NCBI GenBank assembly: GCA_949317995.1
Contig: OX439046.1
Coordinates: 58,507,774-58,571,773 of the forward strand
Length of the DNA: 64,000 bases
Direction of reading: 5' to 3'
Source: Acholoe squamosa
Lineage: Eukaryota > Annelida > Polychaeta > Phyllodocida > Polynoidae
Shown here: piece after piece, positions 12,161 through 24,188 of the stretch
Layout of the letters: every line of letters starts with the position of its first letter
How positions within the stretch are numbered: position 1 is the first letter of the stretch
Notes under the pieces: generated by a model
Told to the model about the DNA's origin: nothing
Databases searched by the model: none
What the model saw: only the letters and a program-made list of their open reading frames with translations
Translations under genes and position numbers: made by a program

Positions 12161-12599
12161 GTTGCGAAAGGACAGGAATCAATTCTGTCGGAGGTGCTAT
12201 TCCCAAATGGAAACTGACTACCCTTAGGTGATGACTTCTCCCCTGTTTTACAGCAAGGTAATAGAATTGATTCTTAAGTTTCCATGAATTGAGGAATGCT
12301 TCCCAGTATTATTCACACAAAGAGGATTGATTCTGAGTGTAGGGTGAGAAGTTGGTTCTAAACAGCAGACCAGCCAGGAACGGGAATGTGAGTTACGACA
12401 GTGAGAATCCGTTTCCGATTCTTTTCGCAATAGCCTCCAGACTGAACTAAGTACAGTGTGGGATAGAGCTTACACTGTTATACTTCGCCAAGCTATTTAC
12501 AGGATATTCTACTGTATTTTTAGAAAATGGTTGGAGCTGCTGTGAAAATACAAACCGAACGACTCTACAGAGGCTGATGCTATCCACCCGAACTCCTCG

Positions 12600-12759
12600 G
12601 GCGTACAGTGGCCTTATATGCGCCCGAGGAGCGTACACGGGACTCACCCGAGGCATCCTTTACACGGGACTTCACCCAAGGGAATCCTATACATGGGACC
12701 TACTCACTTGCTTTCCTATACACGGGATTCCGCCAAAGGAATCCTATACATGGGACCTG
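12600..12759. repeat. Short imperfect tandem repeat
   Basis: A module of the type GGAATCCTATACATGGGACC alternates with TATACACGGGATTCCGCC several times from 12640 to 12759, and again once near 12935-12960. It borders the tRNA-like foldback immediately downstream. Confidence 0.55.
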
Positions 12760-12928
12760 GGATTCTGCTCTAATGCAAATGAAGAAGAAAAAGCGAAACC
12801 GGGCGCAGTGAGGAGGATTTGAACCCACAATCTTCACATGGCCTACATCTACAGATCATGGGTTCGAATCCTCCTCACGGCATCCGAATTTGACTTTTCT
12901 TTTTTATTTGTGCATTAGAGCAGAATCC
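12760..12928. repeat. Foldback built of two tRNA-like 3' halves head to head
   Basis: The left arm (12760-12826) is mirrored by 12858-12928: GGATTCTGCTCTAATGC / GCATTAGAGCAGAATCC at the tips, and GTGAGGAGGATTTGAACCCA / TGGGTTCGAATCCTCCTCAC near the loop. The inner arms are a box B with T-stem flanks (GGGTTCGAATCC) in both orientations, so the palindrome probably arose from inverted duplication of a tRNA-derived unit. Confidence 0.8.
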
Positions 12929-13454
12929 GCTCGAGGAATCTTATACACAGGACCTGGGATTCTGCTCTAATGCTCTAATGCAAATGAAGAATCCCTTGTC
13001 TGGAATTGTCCCGTTGTCGCGTAACAAGCAGTTACAGATAGATAAATCCCGTGTTTGGATGGGAAAAAAACATGATCCCTGCATCCTATACAAGGGAACA
13101 TATAGGCCTAACCGAGGATAGTACAGTATAGGAAAGGTCGGTCCATACAGTACTATAGTGAAGGCCAACCCCCCTCTACCCCCCATGAAACTAGGTGATA
13201 TTGTGTGTTCAGTATAAGGGGGTTTATGGAGCTATTATGTATCTTCATGAAAGGAATACCAAATGAAATAAAGTGACCATCCAAACCGAAAAAATCCTGC
13301 TGAATCTAAAAATGTTGGTCTTTATTATCAGAATTTGACTAAGACTACCCGAAACTGATGTTTGATGAGGGAAATATTTTGAAAATGTACAAAAATGATA
13401 TTGAAAATGATTGCAAATCTTTAAATATAGAACACATAAATCAGAGTTAATACC

Positions 13455-15045
13455 TCAATCCACATACCCAAATGTTTGCCTATATCTCACCTAACTGAGC
13501 CTGTGTATTATTCTGCCTATCCCACATACAGCATATCAATTCTGTACCTATCACTCATCCTGCCTATCTCTTCAATCCAAAACATCTACAGTTCAATCTG
13601 GTTATCTCTTAAATTGCCTAACTTATAATGCTTACCCCTCACCTTACCTTATCTCATTTGTTCCTTCTTTCCTTTAGGCTACCTATCCTCAATCTGCCTA
13701 GATCATTCATTTTATCTATCCCTCATGGTGACTATCCCTCAGACCATCATGTTTAACCTGCACTGTTCGTCTGCTATATAAGCCTTTATTGTTTTACAGT
13801 ACATTCCTTACCATGTCTACTACTTCAATTTTACCTATCCCTGATAATGTCTATCATATAGCCTACCTATCCCTCATTGTGCACATCCCTTATATTTTAC
13901 TTGCATATCTGTCCCTAGGATGCATGTGTTTTTTTTTTTGTTTTTTTTTTTTTTTTCACGTTTGCTCATCTTACAAGGTACTCTGTGCCTATTCCTCAAA
14001 TTGCTTATTACTCATACTGCCAATCCCTCTTGCTACCCATCCTTACCTATCCCCCATGCTCTCTATACAGCTCTCTTACCCATCTCACCTCTCTTTACCT
14101 ACCTATATCACAACCAACCTTCATTATTATGACCATTTCTTAGTCACCCTATCACCTAACATACTGGTTACAGTCCACCTTATTCATACATCTACCTATC
14201 AACCATGCTGCATATCTTTCAGTTTACCTATATAATGATATGAATGGAGGATAGGCATAATGGGGGATAGGTATATTTCACAAGACATAGACCTGGAGAC
14301 AGATGGAAGAAAATGAACACAAGCTGAGATATGTATAGAGAGAGCAGGTTAGACTGACTGAGCTGACATGTTAAGAAAACCATATGGAGAGCATGAGGGA
14401 TAGGCATTTAAAAGGATTGGTAGCAAGGGGGATAGGCAGCATGTGCAAAATCTAGTTTGAGGGATAGGCACAGAGAATACCTTGTAAGATGATCAAATGT
14501 AAAACAAGAAAACATGGGTGTTAGCGACAGATGTGAAAGTCAAATATGAGAGCATGAGGGATAGGCATTCAAAAGGATTGGTAGCAAGGGGGATAGATAG
14601 CATGTGCAATATCTAGTTTGAGGCCCAAGAAGGAAATATGAGGGATATGCAGAGTTGGGGGATAGGTATAATGTAGGATAGGTAGGCTTTATGATAGGCA
14701 TCATTAAGGATAGGTAGGATCAAAATGATAGATATGATAAGCAATGTACTGTTAACCATTAGGGCCTAAATAAACAGATGAACAATACAGTTTAAACATG
14801 GTGGTCTTAGGGGTAGTCACCATGAGGGATAGGTAAAATAAATGATAGGAAGATTGAGGATAGGTATACTATGGGAAACTAGGACCAGAGAAGATTAGCT
14901 AAAGTAAGGAGTAAGCTTTAGTACTAGGTCTTTTGGGAGATAGCCTTACTTCAAGATGCTTTGGATTTAAGAGATATAGGCAGTGATACGTAGACTAAGG
15001 GATAGGCAGTATGTGAGATAGGCAGAGTAATGCACAGTTAGAATA
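13455..15045. repeat. 1.6-kb imperfect palindrome made of CCTATCC / GGATAGG modules
   Basis: From 13.46 to about 14.23 kb the plus strand is rich in CCTATC motifs, and from 14.24 to 15.05 kb in GATAGG motifs. Specific unique segments pair across the centre: TTCTGCCTATCCCACATAC (near 13510) with GGATAGGCAGTATGTGAGATAGG (15000-15025), and the 13750-13810 segment with 14735-14800. The arms are about 780 bp. The right arm also has an internal duplication of about 160 bp (GGGATAGGCATT, AAAAGGATTGGTAGCAAGGGGGATAG at about 14398 and 14555). Open frames here are by-products of the repeat. Confidence 0.85.
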
Positions 15046-15369
15046 CTTCATTCTGGTCACCCTGAGATATAAAGTCACATGCTCTCCCATCTGATCTAAC
15101 CGGGCCAGCTGTTAAGGGCCAGCCTTCCCACCATCATATCACTCCCACCTCATGCTCTAGGCCTGTAAGTATACATGTAGTCTAGGTCTCCCCCAGCTGT
15201 CTGGTCACCAATCTGGGCAACAGTGAACCAGATCATTGATTTTATTTCTGTCAAATTCTGACCCTCTTGTATCCCACCCAAGTATCACTGGCCTTGGTTC
15301 AGTAAATTAGAAGCACTGACAAATGTATAGATGGGACTGTAGGGGCCTTATGTAATCTGTAATTATTGT

Positions 15370-15640
15370 CAAACTAGTGCAGGTCTCTGGTTCACTGCTG
15401 CCCAGACGTCACTCCAATATGGTTGGTCACACCTGTCTATATGTTACAGCTGACTGGGCCCTAGTACTGGGGATGGACTTTGCACACATAGGACGGGGAG
15501 AGATGAGAGCAGCAAAGTGCAGTGTGCAAGTCTTAGACTCAGACTGTAGGGTCTACTTCTACACTGGTCAAGGGCTCCAAGATACAGGCAGGTTTAGCAA
15601 CATACATGGTTAGTTTGGGATTGGTTGCTTCATGTTTATT
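15370..15640. repeat. Repeat block A1, second part
   Basis: Similar to 41735-41920 (GGGATGGACTTTG, CAGTGTGCAAGTCTTAGACT, GTAGGGTCTACTTCTACACT, GATACAGGCAGGTTTAGC). It continues the order of block A1 after the insertion of the 12.6-15.1 kb palindromes. Confidence 0.75.
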
Positions 15641-15907
15641 TCAAATTATACTAATGGTGCTCTCTAATTCTATAGCTCTTTATTTGATATTTCCATCCAC
15701 AGATGGTTCCAATGTGGTGGGAAAAACCAAGGGATATGCAGAATCTCTGACCCCAAAGTCCACCACTACAGGTTCTCCCTTAGTCCTACCTAACCTTTCT
15801 TAAAGGCCCTTTGTGGAAACTATAGCGATTTGTAGATCTTTAGCCTTAAAATCATTTCTTTCTCTATAATGCTCTGGACGGCGTTGTTTGTATGATTAGA
15901 GGATATA

Positions 15908-16074
15908 TAAGCTTTATTGATATGTGAGTTGACTTTAGGCACTTGATACAATGGTGGTATAACTCCCTCGTTCATTGTATCCATGCCTAAAGTCAAATCG
16001 TGATACAATGGTTGTATAACTCCCTTGTTCATTGTATCCGTGCCTAAAGTCAACGAGTGCATCAATAAAGCTTA
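15908..16074. mobile_element. Palindromic MITE with internal tandem duplication
   Basis: The ends TAAGCTTTATTGAT and ATCAATAAAGCTTA are perfect inverted repeats, followed inward by GTTGACTTTAGGCA / TGCCTAAAGTCAAC. The interior holds two direct copies of a module of about 60 bp (GATACAATGGTTGTATAACTCCCT, TTCATTGTATCC, GCCTAAAGTCAA). No coding sequence. Confidence 0.75.
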
Positions 16075-16824
16075 CATATGCTCCTTATACTATGGTGCCA
16101 ACCCTAAATTTTAATTGTTTACCTTAAATAAAGAAGAAATTAGAGTTGAGTCGACAGCGACGAGGAGGAAGCCATCCTGCCATATTGGATTTCTCTTTAT
16201 CAACATACTGTCCAGTATGCCGAGAATAACATTTGATTTCCACCATTTATAGAGTATTTCTGTCCTCCACCGGTTAATAAAAGAAAAAAAAAACTAGACC
16301 TTCTATTTAGTGTGGCCATGGCACAAGAGATGATTTGAAGCCTACATTTCCTCAAAATGGCCATAATCCTATCGCTACCCATTCAGTTTCCGAGAAGACG
16401 ATTAGTTTTATCAGAACACACCAGACGGTGGGACAGGGGAGGTTGACACTAAGGCAGAGACGCACTGCCCGCTGGTAAAGGATACAAGTCAACTCACTGT
16501 CATTGTATGTTTCAGTTTAGTGTCAACTACTGTTCATTCTAGCCATGGTTAATTGCACGAGTTAACATGCAAATGACCCATAACCATGGTATAACACAAC
16601 ATAAACACCCACAGTGAGAATATCCCTGCATAGACACAATGGCATTGGGCACACACAGAAGGGCAATGTGACGGTGTATGAAATACAGACCTGTACAAAG
16701 TGCAGACATAGGTCACTGTATAGGAGTGTACTAGCTGCCCACACACCATACCAAATGCTACGTAGTCTTTTTTGAAACAACCAAGTATGCTGTCTACCAA
16801 ATTGGTCTGAATTACATTTTTGTG

Positions 16825-17432
16825 CTTGGTATATGGACGTTAAACGTCAAGGTTTACTTACGTTCAAAAAACGTAGTTATCAGAAGTACATTTTTCTACG
16901 CTTTGCTACGTTTTCTCATACCAAAGAAACTTTAAAAAAGAACTAAAATAAAAAGAAATAAAAAAAATGTTCTTGTTATGCTGCTGATATCGAAAATGCT
17001 AATCGGATATACCCTTGGATTTGAAAATCTTTGCTCTACCAACTGAGCTAACCAGGGAAGCAATATATACTTACACCAAAAGGTATAACATATAGCATGA
17101 GTAACAGTTACTGATTGGTACTATTCATGTGTTTCTGGGACCAAACACCAATGTACTGAGTTGATCTTTGTGTAGCTTTTCTCCTATCAAAAGTTACATG
17201 AAAAAAAAGAAAAAAAAGATTTTATTATTCATCTTAACCCTTATATTATATTGTATTTCTTTCCTTTTACAAGTCCTATGTTATATATATTAGTTTAGTC
17301 TACATTTACTGTAATACCTGCAAAGTTTTCTAGTGTCTTTTTATAGATTTTTGGTGGGGAAAAACACATTTCTGATATATACGTATCTAGAACGTAACTC
17401 AACCTTAACGTTTGAACATCCATATACCAATC
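16825..17432. mobile_element. Element with about 75-bp terminal inverted repeats carrying a tRNA-like insert
   Basis: The left arm (CTTGGTATATGGACGTTAAACG, then TTACTTACGTT, then ATCAGAAGTACATTTTTC) matches the reverse complement of 17350-17432. Between the arms lie A-rich tracts and the tRNA-like sequence at 16993-17060. No transposase is present. Confidence 0.7.
16993..17060 (-). pseudogene. tRNA-like sequence, decayed
   Basis: On the minus strand CCTGGTTAGCTCAGTTGGTAGAGC is a perfect D arm and box A. A TTTTCAAA segment follows where the anticodon loop should be (suggesting TTC, Glu), but the T arm is unrecognisable. It is a pseudogene or a SINE head lying inside the surrounding inverted-repeat element. 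Confidence 0.6.
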
Positions 17433-17689
17433 AAATCTACTTAGTTGGCACCACAAATCCACGTAGATCTACCTTTCCCCAACGTCCATTTACGAATGTG
17501 TGTTTACTGGGTGTCTTGTAATTTCATCTGAACGACTTATCTTTTAATAAACTAGGAATATACTCATATAAAAGTCATACTAGAATTCCCATTGGAATAA
17601 TATTGATATTTTGCAGTCTTATATATATTTAAATTGATCATAAGGGTGTAATTTCCTGGCAGTGCTTACATGACAGCCCTCTTAATATG

Positions 17690-18640
17690 ACCAGCCATAG
17701 TCGTCATGCAGGGTACCTAGCAATATAAATGGAAGTGATAAATGCAGGGCAAGAACCAAATAGGATGGGAGATGTTTGTTTGTATTTCGAAAGGTTCCCT
17801 GGAGAACTACCAGAGTGTTATTTTTCTTCCTCGCCACCATTTTGTCAACACGGCTAACATAATAGACAGTATGGATGGGGCAGAAGGGTTCAAAATGCCA
17901 TACAGGGTTTGGCCATACTTATGGCAGGGTAGGAGAAGGGAGCAGATGTGAAGCGGAGAGTTTGGCAATTGACTAGTAATATACAAGATAACCACAAGCA
18001 TCCAGGGTCTTTTGGATTTAGATGTGCAAATACCCTCAATGATATCATGCTTTTGAAAAAAAGATGGGTGGTTCTTTGAGGTCTATTTTTGAAGCCATCA
18101 ACATCCAAATACCATGCCGGCTTGTAATATAATTTGTTGTAGGTAGGCAAAACTATGTAGTTTTCATTCAAAACACAAGGATATAATTTTAAGGTAGAGA
18201 GGCAGTTACAGAGGAGGGGGGACCTGACCAACGGAGAGAAAAAGCATTATAGTGGTGAGGGGATGCATGACGTTGAGGCAGACATTCAGATGAAAAACAG
18301 TATCAGGGGAATGATTCCCGGCACGTGAACAGATATTGTATGCTCTTCACATGCCTCTACTGTCAACATCGATACCACCATATACCCTCATGCCAGGAGA
18401 ATGGAGAGCCTCACCGATTATTTAGATAAAACACATTCATAATAATATATGAAGAAGCTGGAAATTGTGTACGTAATGTTATTCTATACTGATAGATTTA
18501 AATGTGGACATAAGGCTGTAATCAGTTCAACTGCTATGTGATGTTTCTGGGATAGTTGTTGGTGGTGGGTGAATTCAAGATTTGATGATTTGTTATACCT
18601 TCCCTGCATTGATCACCATGAATGGTTTTGGCATATCACC
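17690..18640. repeat. Repeat block A1, third part
   Basis: Similar in order to 42270-43240 (GACCAGCCATAGTC, CTGGAGAA...CCAGAGTGTT, TTTTGTCAACA...GCTAACATAATAGAC, then GCATACGA/GCATGACGTTGAGG). A third, shorter match to the same stretch is at 49606-49690. No ORF with conserved motifs. Confidence 0.7.
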
Positions 18641-19209
18641 TTGTAATAAGTTAGATTTTACCAAATTTATAAAACAAGAAGATAAATGCAGTGATTCTGA
18701 AGAAGCTTAACTGAAAGTGGTGTTAAAAGGTTCCACCGATTAAATCAAATCTGAATCAATGTACTGAGTCTTGTGTCTGCTATATGAAATATGAAAAAAA
18801 AAACAAAAAAAAAAACATCAACTCCATAGTTTGCTGATCAGGTCATTACAGGTTCTCTGGTGGATACTTCTGCCTAGGCAATCATAGAAATTTGGATACA
18901 AAGTACTGATTCAAGGATGTCCACTTGGATCTAATGTTATTTATACATGGTAGTAAGGGATTCTCTAACCCAGGGACTTGCAAATAGTTATCAATAGCAT
19001 TGTTCCTCATTCATAGAGTAAACGATGAGCAACCAATTGATATACCTAAATTCAAAGATATGCAGTTGTGCCTCTTTTGTTTTTTGTGGTTGAAAGTTTC
19101 ACTACATCTTAGACAAATTGAGTCTGTTTCAGTTCAATGAAAAAGAGAAATTCTAATTAGTACTTTCTGGCTCTAGCTGATTCTCAGCTGAGATGTCTAC
19201 AATCAACAA

Positions 19210-19298
<89 letters not shown>
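19210..19298. repeat. (AT)n microsatellite
   Basis: About 44 almost uninterrupted AT dinucleotides. A minus-strand ORF across it is an artefact. Confidence 0.98.
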
Positions 19299-19302
<4 letters not shown>

Positions 19303-19639
19303 ATGGCATGGTAATGTATATATCTGACGATACCAGAATGCTGCTAGACTCGAATTCATAGCATTATAGTGACACCACCCTAACATCTGGAACCTTTCTG
19401 GCCAGGCAAGCTGACATCCACTGACAGATCAATGGATATTGGGTATATGGCCCTTCTTACTAAGCTCACCACCCAAGATACTCACCTAATAAACTTCCTG
19501 ATGCAGTGCTAGCTTATCTAAGATAGCTGATATGATTTTCTTCGGTCCTGACTAGATGAGTTGGCAGCGCTACTGGCGATGGAACATGTGACTGGCAATA
19601 TACTGACTGATAGTGAATAAGCTATTAATGTATTGACGA

Positions 19640-19735
19640 GGTGAGGTTTGCTTGGTGAGGTATTGACGAGTTGAGGTTTGTTTGAAATATCCGCCTGACC
19701 GCGCAGCGGGAGGGCGAATATTTCAAGCTAACCTA
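19640..19735. repeat. Small hairpin element with direct repeats
   Basis: TTGAAATATCCGCC and GGGCGAATATTTCAA form a stem around a GC-rich loop (TGACCGCGCAGCGGGA). Upstream the phrase TATTGACGAGTTGAGGTTTG occurs twice in tandem (from 19634 and 19662). Confidence 0.65.
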
Positions 19736-20206
19736 GAATATTGGGTATAATCCAAGCATGTCAAGTCCTGTATTTCTAGCATCGCCAAATATACGATCTC
19801 TAGTTGGTGTTTGCCTACATTTTGTATCCATTTTCTTATAAATAAATAAGAATCTATTGATTTTCCATAGCGATCCAACGCACACGGCCTGGTACACGGC
19901 CATTTCGTCTTGTTGATGGGAGATGCCAGGATGGAAGAACTAGGTCAGATATGCATCAAACAAGGAATGGCCGGACTAGGTGGGTCCCGACCCATATCGC
20001 TTTGGATAATCAATGGATTCTTATTTATTCCGAACAAAATGGTGAAATTAGGCATGGCATGTTCATCTAGGATATCTAAGGATGTTTCCCTGTTAATAAC
20101 TCCACCAGGCTCCATGGATTCTATGCTAACGAGGTGTGTAAACATCAGATATGTTGGACAAATTTTTCAAATCCTTGATGTACATTGCTTTGTATCACCG
20201 GTCGGC

Positions 20207-20276
20207 TTGGTATAGTGGACAGCGAGCTCGTCTCCTGCCACAGCGGCCAGGGATCGATTCCCCGTTGAACCTAAAC
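20207..20276 (+). repeat. tRNA-like sequence (SINE head)
   Basis: TTGGTATAGTGGACAGCGAG resembles box A and GGGATCGATTCCCC resembles box B with a perfect small T stem, with the right spacing between. Acceptor pairing is poor. Similar in layout to 6690-6766. Confidence 0.55.
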
Positions 20277-20584
20277 GGTTTTAACTGGAAAACTATGGCG
20301 TAGTTGACTTCATATACTTTGTCAATTTATTAACTTGGTCGGGTTCTAACCAAGATAGTCTTAGAAAAGAAAAGGACTCTGAGAGTGTGGTTAAACCCCG
20401 ATAACAGAACGGGGTTATGACCAAAAAGGCACTGTAGAGCCCAGAATCGTTAGATAAGAGCATATAATTATGTTTGACTGACATATTCCTATGTCATCAG
20501 GGTGGCGTAGATATGAAGTAAATACAGACCCAATACTGCCTCAATGAGACAAAATGAATACTAGAAAACAATTTCATTTCATCT

Positions 20585-20993
20585 GCGAGGGTAGTATATA
20601 GGGGCAAACTCAGCGCATAGGAACAGCTACTGAAATTGATTTGACCTACCTTCGAACCAGAAGTGACCTTTTGACCTCAACCTCTCAAACAATCAGAAGC
20701 CAGCATTTGACAGGAAGCCATTCCCATGACCATATATGGGTATGTGACCTCGTTTTTCGAACTCTGATTGGCTGAGAGGTGGTTGCCATGGCAACTGTCA
20801 AAAATAAATAAAATGGGTTGTCATGGCAATGTCACATTATCACCTGACACCTAGTGGATATTATTGGAACTGCTTATAGCTGGGTTAAGTGGAGCCCCCT
20901 TGTGGTTAAAAAAATACTAGTGATGCCTTTACGCCTGATACCTAGTGGATATTATTGGAACTACTTATAACTGTGTTTAGTGGAGCCTCCTTG
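20585..20993 (+). mobile_element. Dispersed repeat E, copy 1
   Basis: The segment from the GGGCAAACTCAGCGCAT region to GTGGAGCCTCCTTG occurs in inverted orientation at 30101-30465. It holds ATTGGCTGAGAGGTGG...GCCATGGCAAC and a duplicated 3' module (CCTAGTGGATATTATTGGAA, then TTTAGTGGAGCC) at about 20853 and 20938. Non-coding and non-autonomous; family unknown. Confidence 0.8.
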
Positions 20994-21767
20994 TCTCATT
21001 TTTTCTATATCTTACCCCTTTTCAACATATGATTTGTGGTGCTAAAACGAATCTCATGTACCATTACTGTATTTTGTAATTATAACTTCAACTATAGGTA
21101 GGTTTTTTTTTTACTTGTATTTCATTTTTTATTGTACATATGCAACAGAAAGAGGTGTTAGCTCTAATTGATCCATGGTGAATGAAAGATCAAACCTCAA
21201 CAGTGGTATCTTTTAAGTTAGGTGCAACCTCCGTTAAACATTCTACGTAAAGAGCTACATCGACACAACCCATGTTGTTTAAGCCACAATTAAACTGCTG
21301 GGATGAGATATCTTCTTGTATTTGCACACCTTAAGAACTTCAAGGACAGGGTTTTGTACACTTCTGTCCAAGAGCAGAGGTTAAGCTCAGGAAAACTTAA
21401 CTCCAATTCCATTCCCAATTCTTTCTTCTGTGCAAGGTCAACAAACAAATTTTCTACTTTCCATTTCTCTGCTAGTATTTCACTATGATCCACCATGTTT
21501 TGATATGCTATGAACGATCTGCAGTGTTTTACCAAATCATTATGTCCTATCTCACTCAGTGCATCTACTTAAAATGCACATTTGTCCTGTACCAACAAGT
21601 TAGCATTTCTCAGGCTATTGAAGCAATGCTAGTATCACTTTTCATGTACTCCATGAGACTCATTCTCAGTCCTAAATAAACACCTAGCTGAGTGTACTCT
21701 GTCATAGGCAGTTTGTTGCTTACTTTCAATAAAAAATCATCCAGAAGGTAATCCTCCATGATAGTTC

Positions 21768-21879
21768 GTAGGTAGGTAGATAGGTAGGTTATGATAGGGC
21801 AGGAAACATACAAGTGGGTTATATAGGCTAGGAGGGTTAGGTGGTGTAGCAACTTAGCGAGTGGTGGTGGTGGTGGTGG
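21768..21879. repeat. Simple repeats (GGTA)n and (GGT)n
   Basis: A GTAGGTAGGTAGATAGGTAGG run at 21769-21789 and GTG GTG GTG units at 21861-21879. Confidence 0.9.
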
Positions 21880-21899
21880 ACCCCCTGTGTGTCTAAACA

Positions 21900-22420
21900 G
21901 CGTGTCTGCTTTTCACTAGGTGCTGTCAATGTCTCGTTACATGTCATGAAGTGAGGTAACAGGAGTCCAGACAATTCAGTTGATGATCCAGCTTTATTGT
22001 AAGATTGGCATGATGAGTAACTGATACAGTGTACAATATGGTACTCGCCAGTCTGACCAAGCTATATCCTAAGCCAAGGCACCTGAGTGTCGTAGGGTCT
22101 AGGTTTGGAAAAGAATAAGATGCTGAGGCTTGATCATGGCTAGGTTATATAGTCAGGAGCAAGCCCAGGTGATGTCGTGTCTATTTCTGTACTTTCTATT
22201 TTTAGTATAGGGAGGGACTCAAATATGCTGAGTCGGTGGTTCTGCTCAGGTTGGGACCAGTCGTGCTCAGTTCCAATCTGTGGCAGGAACGGTGAGCTGC
22301 TCCTATTGGATAGGTGAAGCTAAATATAGTTGAGTTCTCCAGTGGGGGATCCACAGGAGGGAGCCTGGGGATTTCCCACTGGAGGAGGGCAGGTGTGAAC
22401 TCTTAACCCTGCCAAGCTAA
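21900..22420 (-). mobile_element. LTR-like 3' end of a minus-strand retroelement
   Basis: On the minus strand a TATA-like box (CTATATAACC, about 22143-22152) is followed about 150 bp later by AATAAAGC (21991-21998), the spacing expected for U3-R-U5 of an LTR. The env-like gene at 22.87-27.06 kb ends just upstream in the same orientation. No matching second copy, polypurine tract or clear TG...CA ends could be found by eye, so boundaries are approximate and the LTR identity is inference. Confidence 0.35.
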
Positions 22421-22869
22421 AAATAGGTTGACCTTCTCAACTACTTGAGACAATAAATATTTAAACAATTTTGCACACATGATTTTCTACTGAGGCTAAA
22501 GCCCATAAATTCAGCAACATGGTTGGGCTTGAAAAAGGAGAGATGGGGGCTCTGTGGCACCTGAAAGATAGGGTTGATCTGCCAGCCAGGTCAACTCTAA
22601 GCTTACACAGAGTTTTTGCAAATAAATGTATGGTAATTGTTGGTTGAGATGGTACAACATGAGTTTTGGTTTTATTTTACAATCGTGGGAAAAATGTAAA
22701 CCTTTCAGATTGAATTAAAGATCACGTACAAATGAAAATGAAAGTATTGTGGTTCTTGGGGGGGGGTGTTTTAAATTGTGTCCCTACAATCGATAAATGT
22801 GGAAAGGAAATAAAAATAATACTGACTTGTGGTTTGAATTTGGATGGGGTTTACATGGTTTTCTGAGTT

Positions 22870-23509
22870 TTAATGCTTCCAAGGTTTACTGTCTCCAGCA
22901 CTGATACTGGAGGGGGGTAGGTTAGGGTGGGGTCGGGGGGTTCTTATGTAGAATCTGCCCCTTGCCCACTTCCTTCTGAATGCAGCTCTTTTTATGGGAG
23001 TGCTGGGGTCTAAGTCTATGTCTCTAAAATCTTCTTCTACCGAGGCCAGGTTGCCTGGTTCGGCAGATGTAGAGGCTGAAGAATCAGAGTCTTCGGACTC
23101 AGAGCTATTGTCATTTTTGTTGTCAAGGTGATGTAGATTTGGGGTGCTATTGGTGAAGGTGGTGGTGGTGTAGTGTCTCTGGGATATTAGGGGCCTAAAT
23201 TTGATGCCTGTGTAGGGACAAGGGCACACAAAACCCTCAGGGGTGCTGGAGCAGAGTCTGCATCCTGCGGTCAGGCATTTGGGCCTTGCTGGGGCACGGG
23301 GGTAGCTTCTCCGGCTGTAGCGGACCTCTGGGATGGGTGTGTCGGCACTTTTGTTGCGTGTAATTCCGCTACCGCTAGTGGGGTTCGTCCCTCCTGAGCT
23401 TTGGGGGTCATTGGTTGCTTGACCTGGTTTTTTTCCGGCTGGGGAGGTGTTTGGTCTTTCTGGGCCGGCTTGGTTGGTGTTGTCTGGGTCCCAGTCATCT
23501 GGCGTTGAT
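22870..23509 (-). CDS. Env-like gene, second exon (C-terminal cytoplasmic tail)
   Basis: A 640-nt exon preceded on the minus strand by a good acceptor (TTTTCTGACAG at 23520-23510) and closed by TAA at 22870-22872. The reading phase (one base completing a codon) matches the donor at 25581 of the upstream exon. It encodes about 212 residues of low-complexity, Pro/Ser/Thr-rich, then acidic serine-rich (EDSDSSAST) and finally basic sequence, with a cysteine cluster (CLTAGCRLCSS...CPCP) near its first third. No signal or membrane segment is seen. I do not recognise a family for this part. As the extension of an envelope-like membrane protein it would lie inside the cell; this is inferred from order after the transmembrane segments. 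Confidence 0.6.
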
Positions 23510-24063
23510 CTGTCAGAAAACAATATAGAGCAGAGAAAACAAGGCATTAGAGACTGTGTCAGGCTTGTATGGTTCACAATCAGGTCCACAAAAATACCAA
23601 GATTAACCTTTGGCGCTAAAAATTAGTCATGTCGACACTTAGAAGTACCATACAGAAGCAAAGGTTGAGGTTTGGAGCTAGGCGGGAGGCCGTATCCAAG
23701 GACTCTATGTTAGTTCCATTGCTGCACACCAGGCGGCGCCAGCGGACGGTCGTTGGACCGTACGCTGCTCCGTCTCGGATTTTAGTTCGAAAAAATAACA
23801 CCGTGAGGCACCACTGCGGCAGCGTCTCTACGGTGTTTTGTTAATGTATGGGTTTTACACTAAGGCCTATAAGTTAACGGTAAGTGACTGATGTAGACTT
23901 GCACCAATCCTTCAGGGTTGGGCTGGGGCTGGGGGGTTTCAAAATTTTCATGTCGGGGTGGTGTGGTGGTGAAATTTTGAAGAATTTTGTTTGATGTTTG
24001 CCTGGATTTGGGTTCGAAAGTTAGGCTTGAAAGACGATTTGATTTTTCTCCAGCTAGGCCTAG

Positions 24064-24095
24064 TATAAAAGGCGATGAGTTGCATTATGACGTCA
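24064..24095 (+). promoter_or_regulatory. Putative core promoter: TATA box and CRE
   Basis: TATAAAA at 24064-24070 is followed by a perfect palindromic CRE, TGACGTCA, at 24088-24095. The order (CRE downstream of TATA) is unusual, so the real start site is unclear. The region downstream to 24270 is GC-rich with an ATG at 24189. Confidence 0.4.
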
Positions 24096-24188
24096 TAGGC
24101 TGCAGAGACTTTAAGGGGTGCGGACCAGCTCGTTACTGCTCCTCGGATCTTACGGAGAAGTTTTGGAAAACGGAGCTAGATATCCAAG

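Noticed and set aside
13789..14235. 148-codon plus-strand ORF
   Set aside because: It lies wholly in the left arm of the CCTATCC palindrome and its composition follows the repeat module; no motif.
19153..19386. ORF with long Tyr-Ile run
   Set aside because: Translation of the (AT)n microsatellite; the same applies to 37411-37593.
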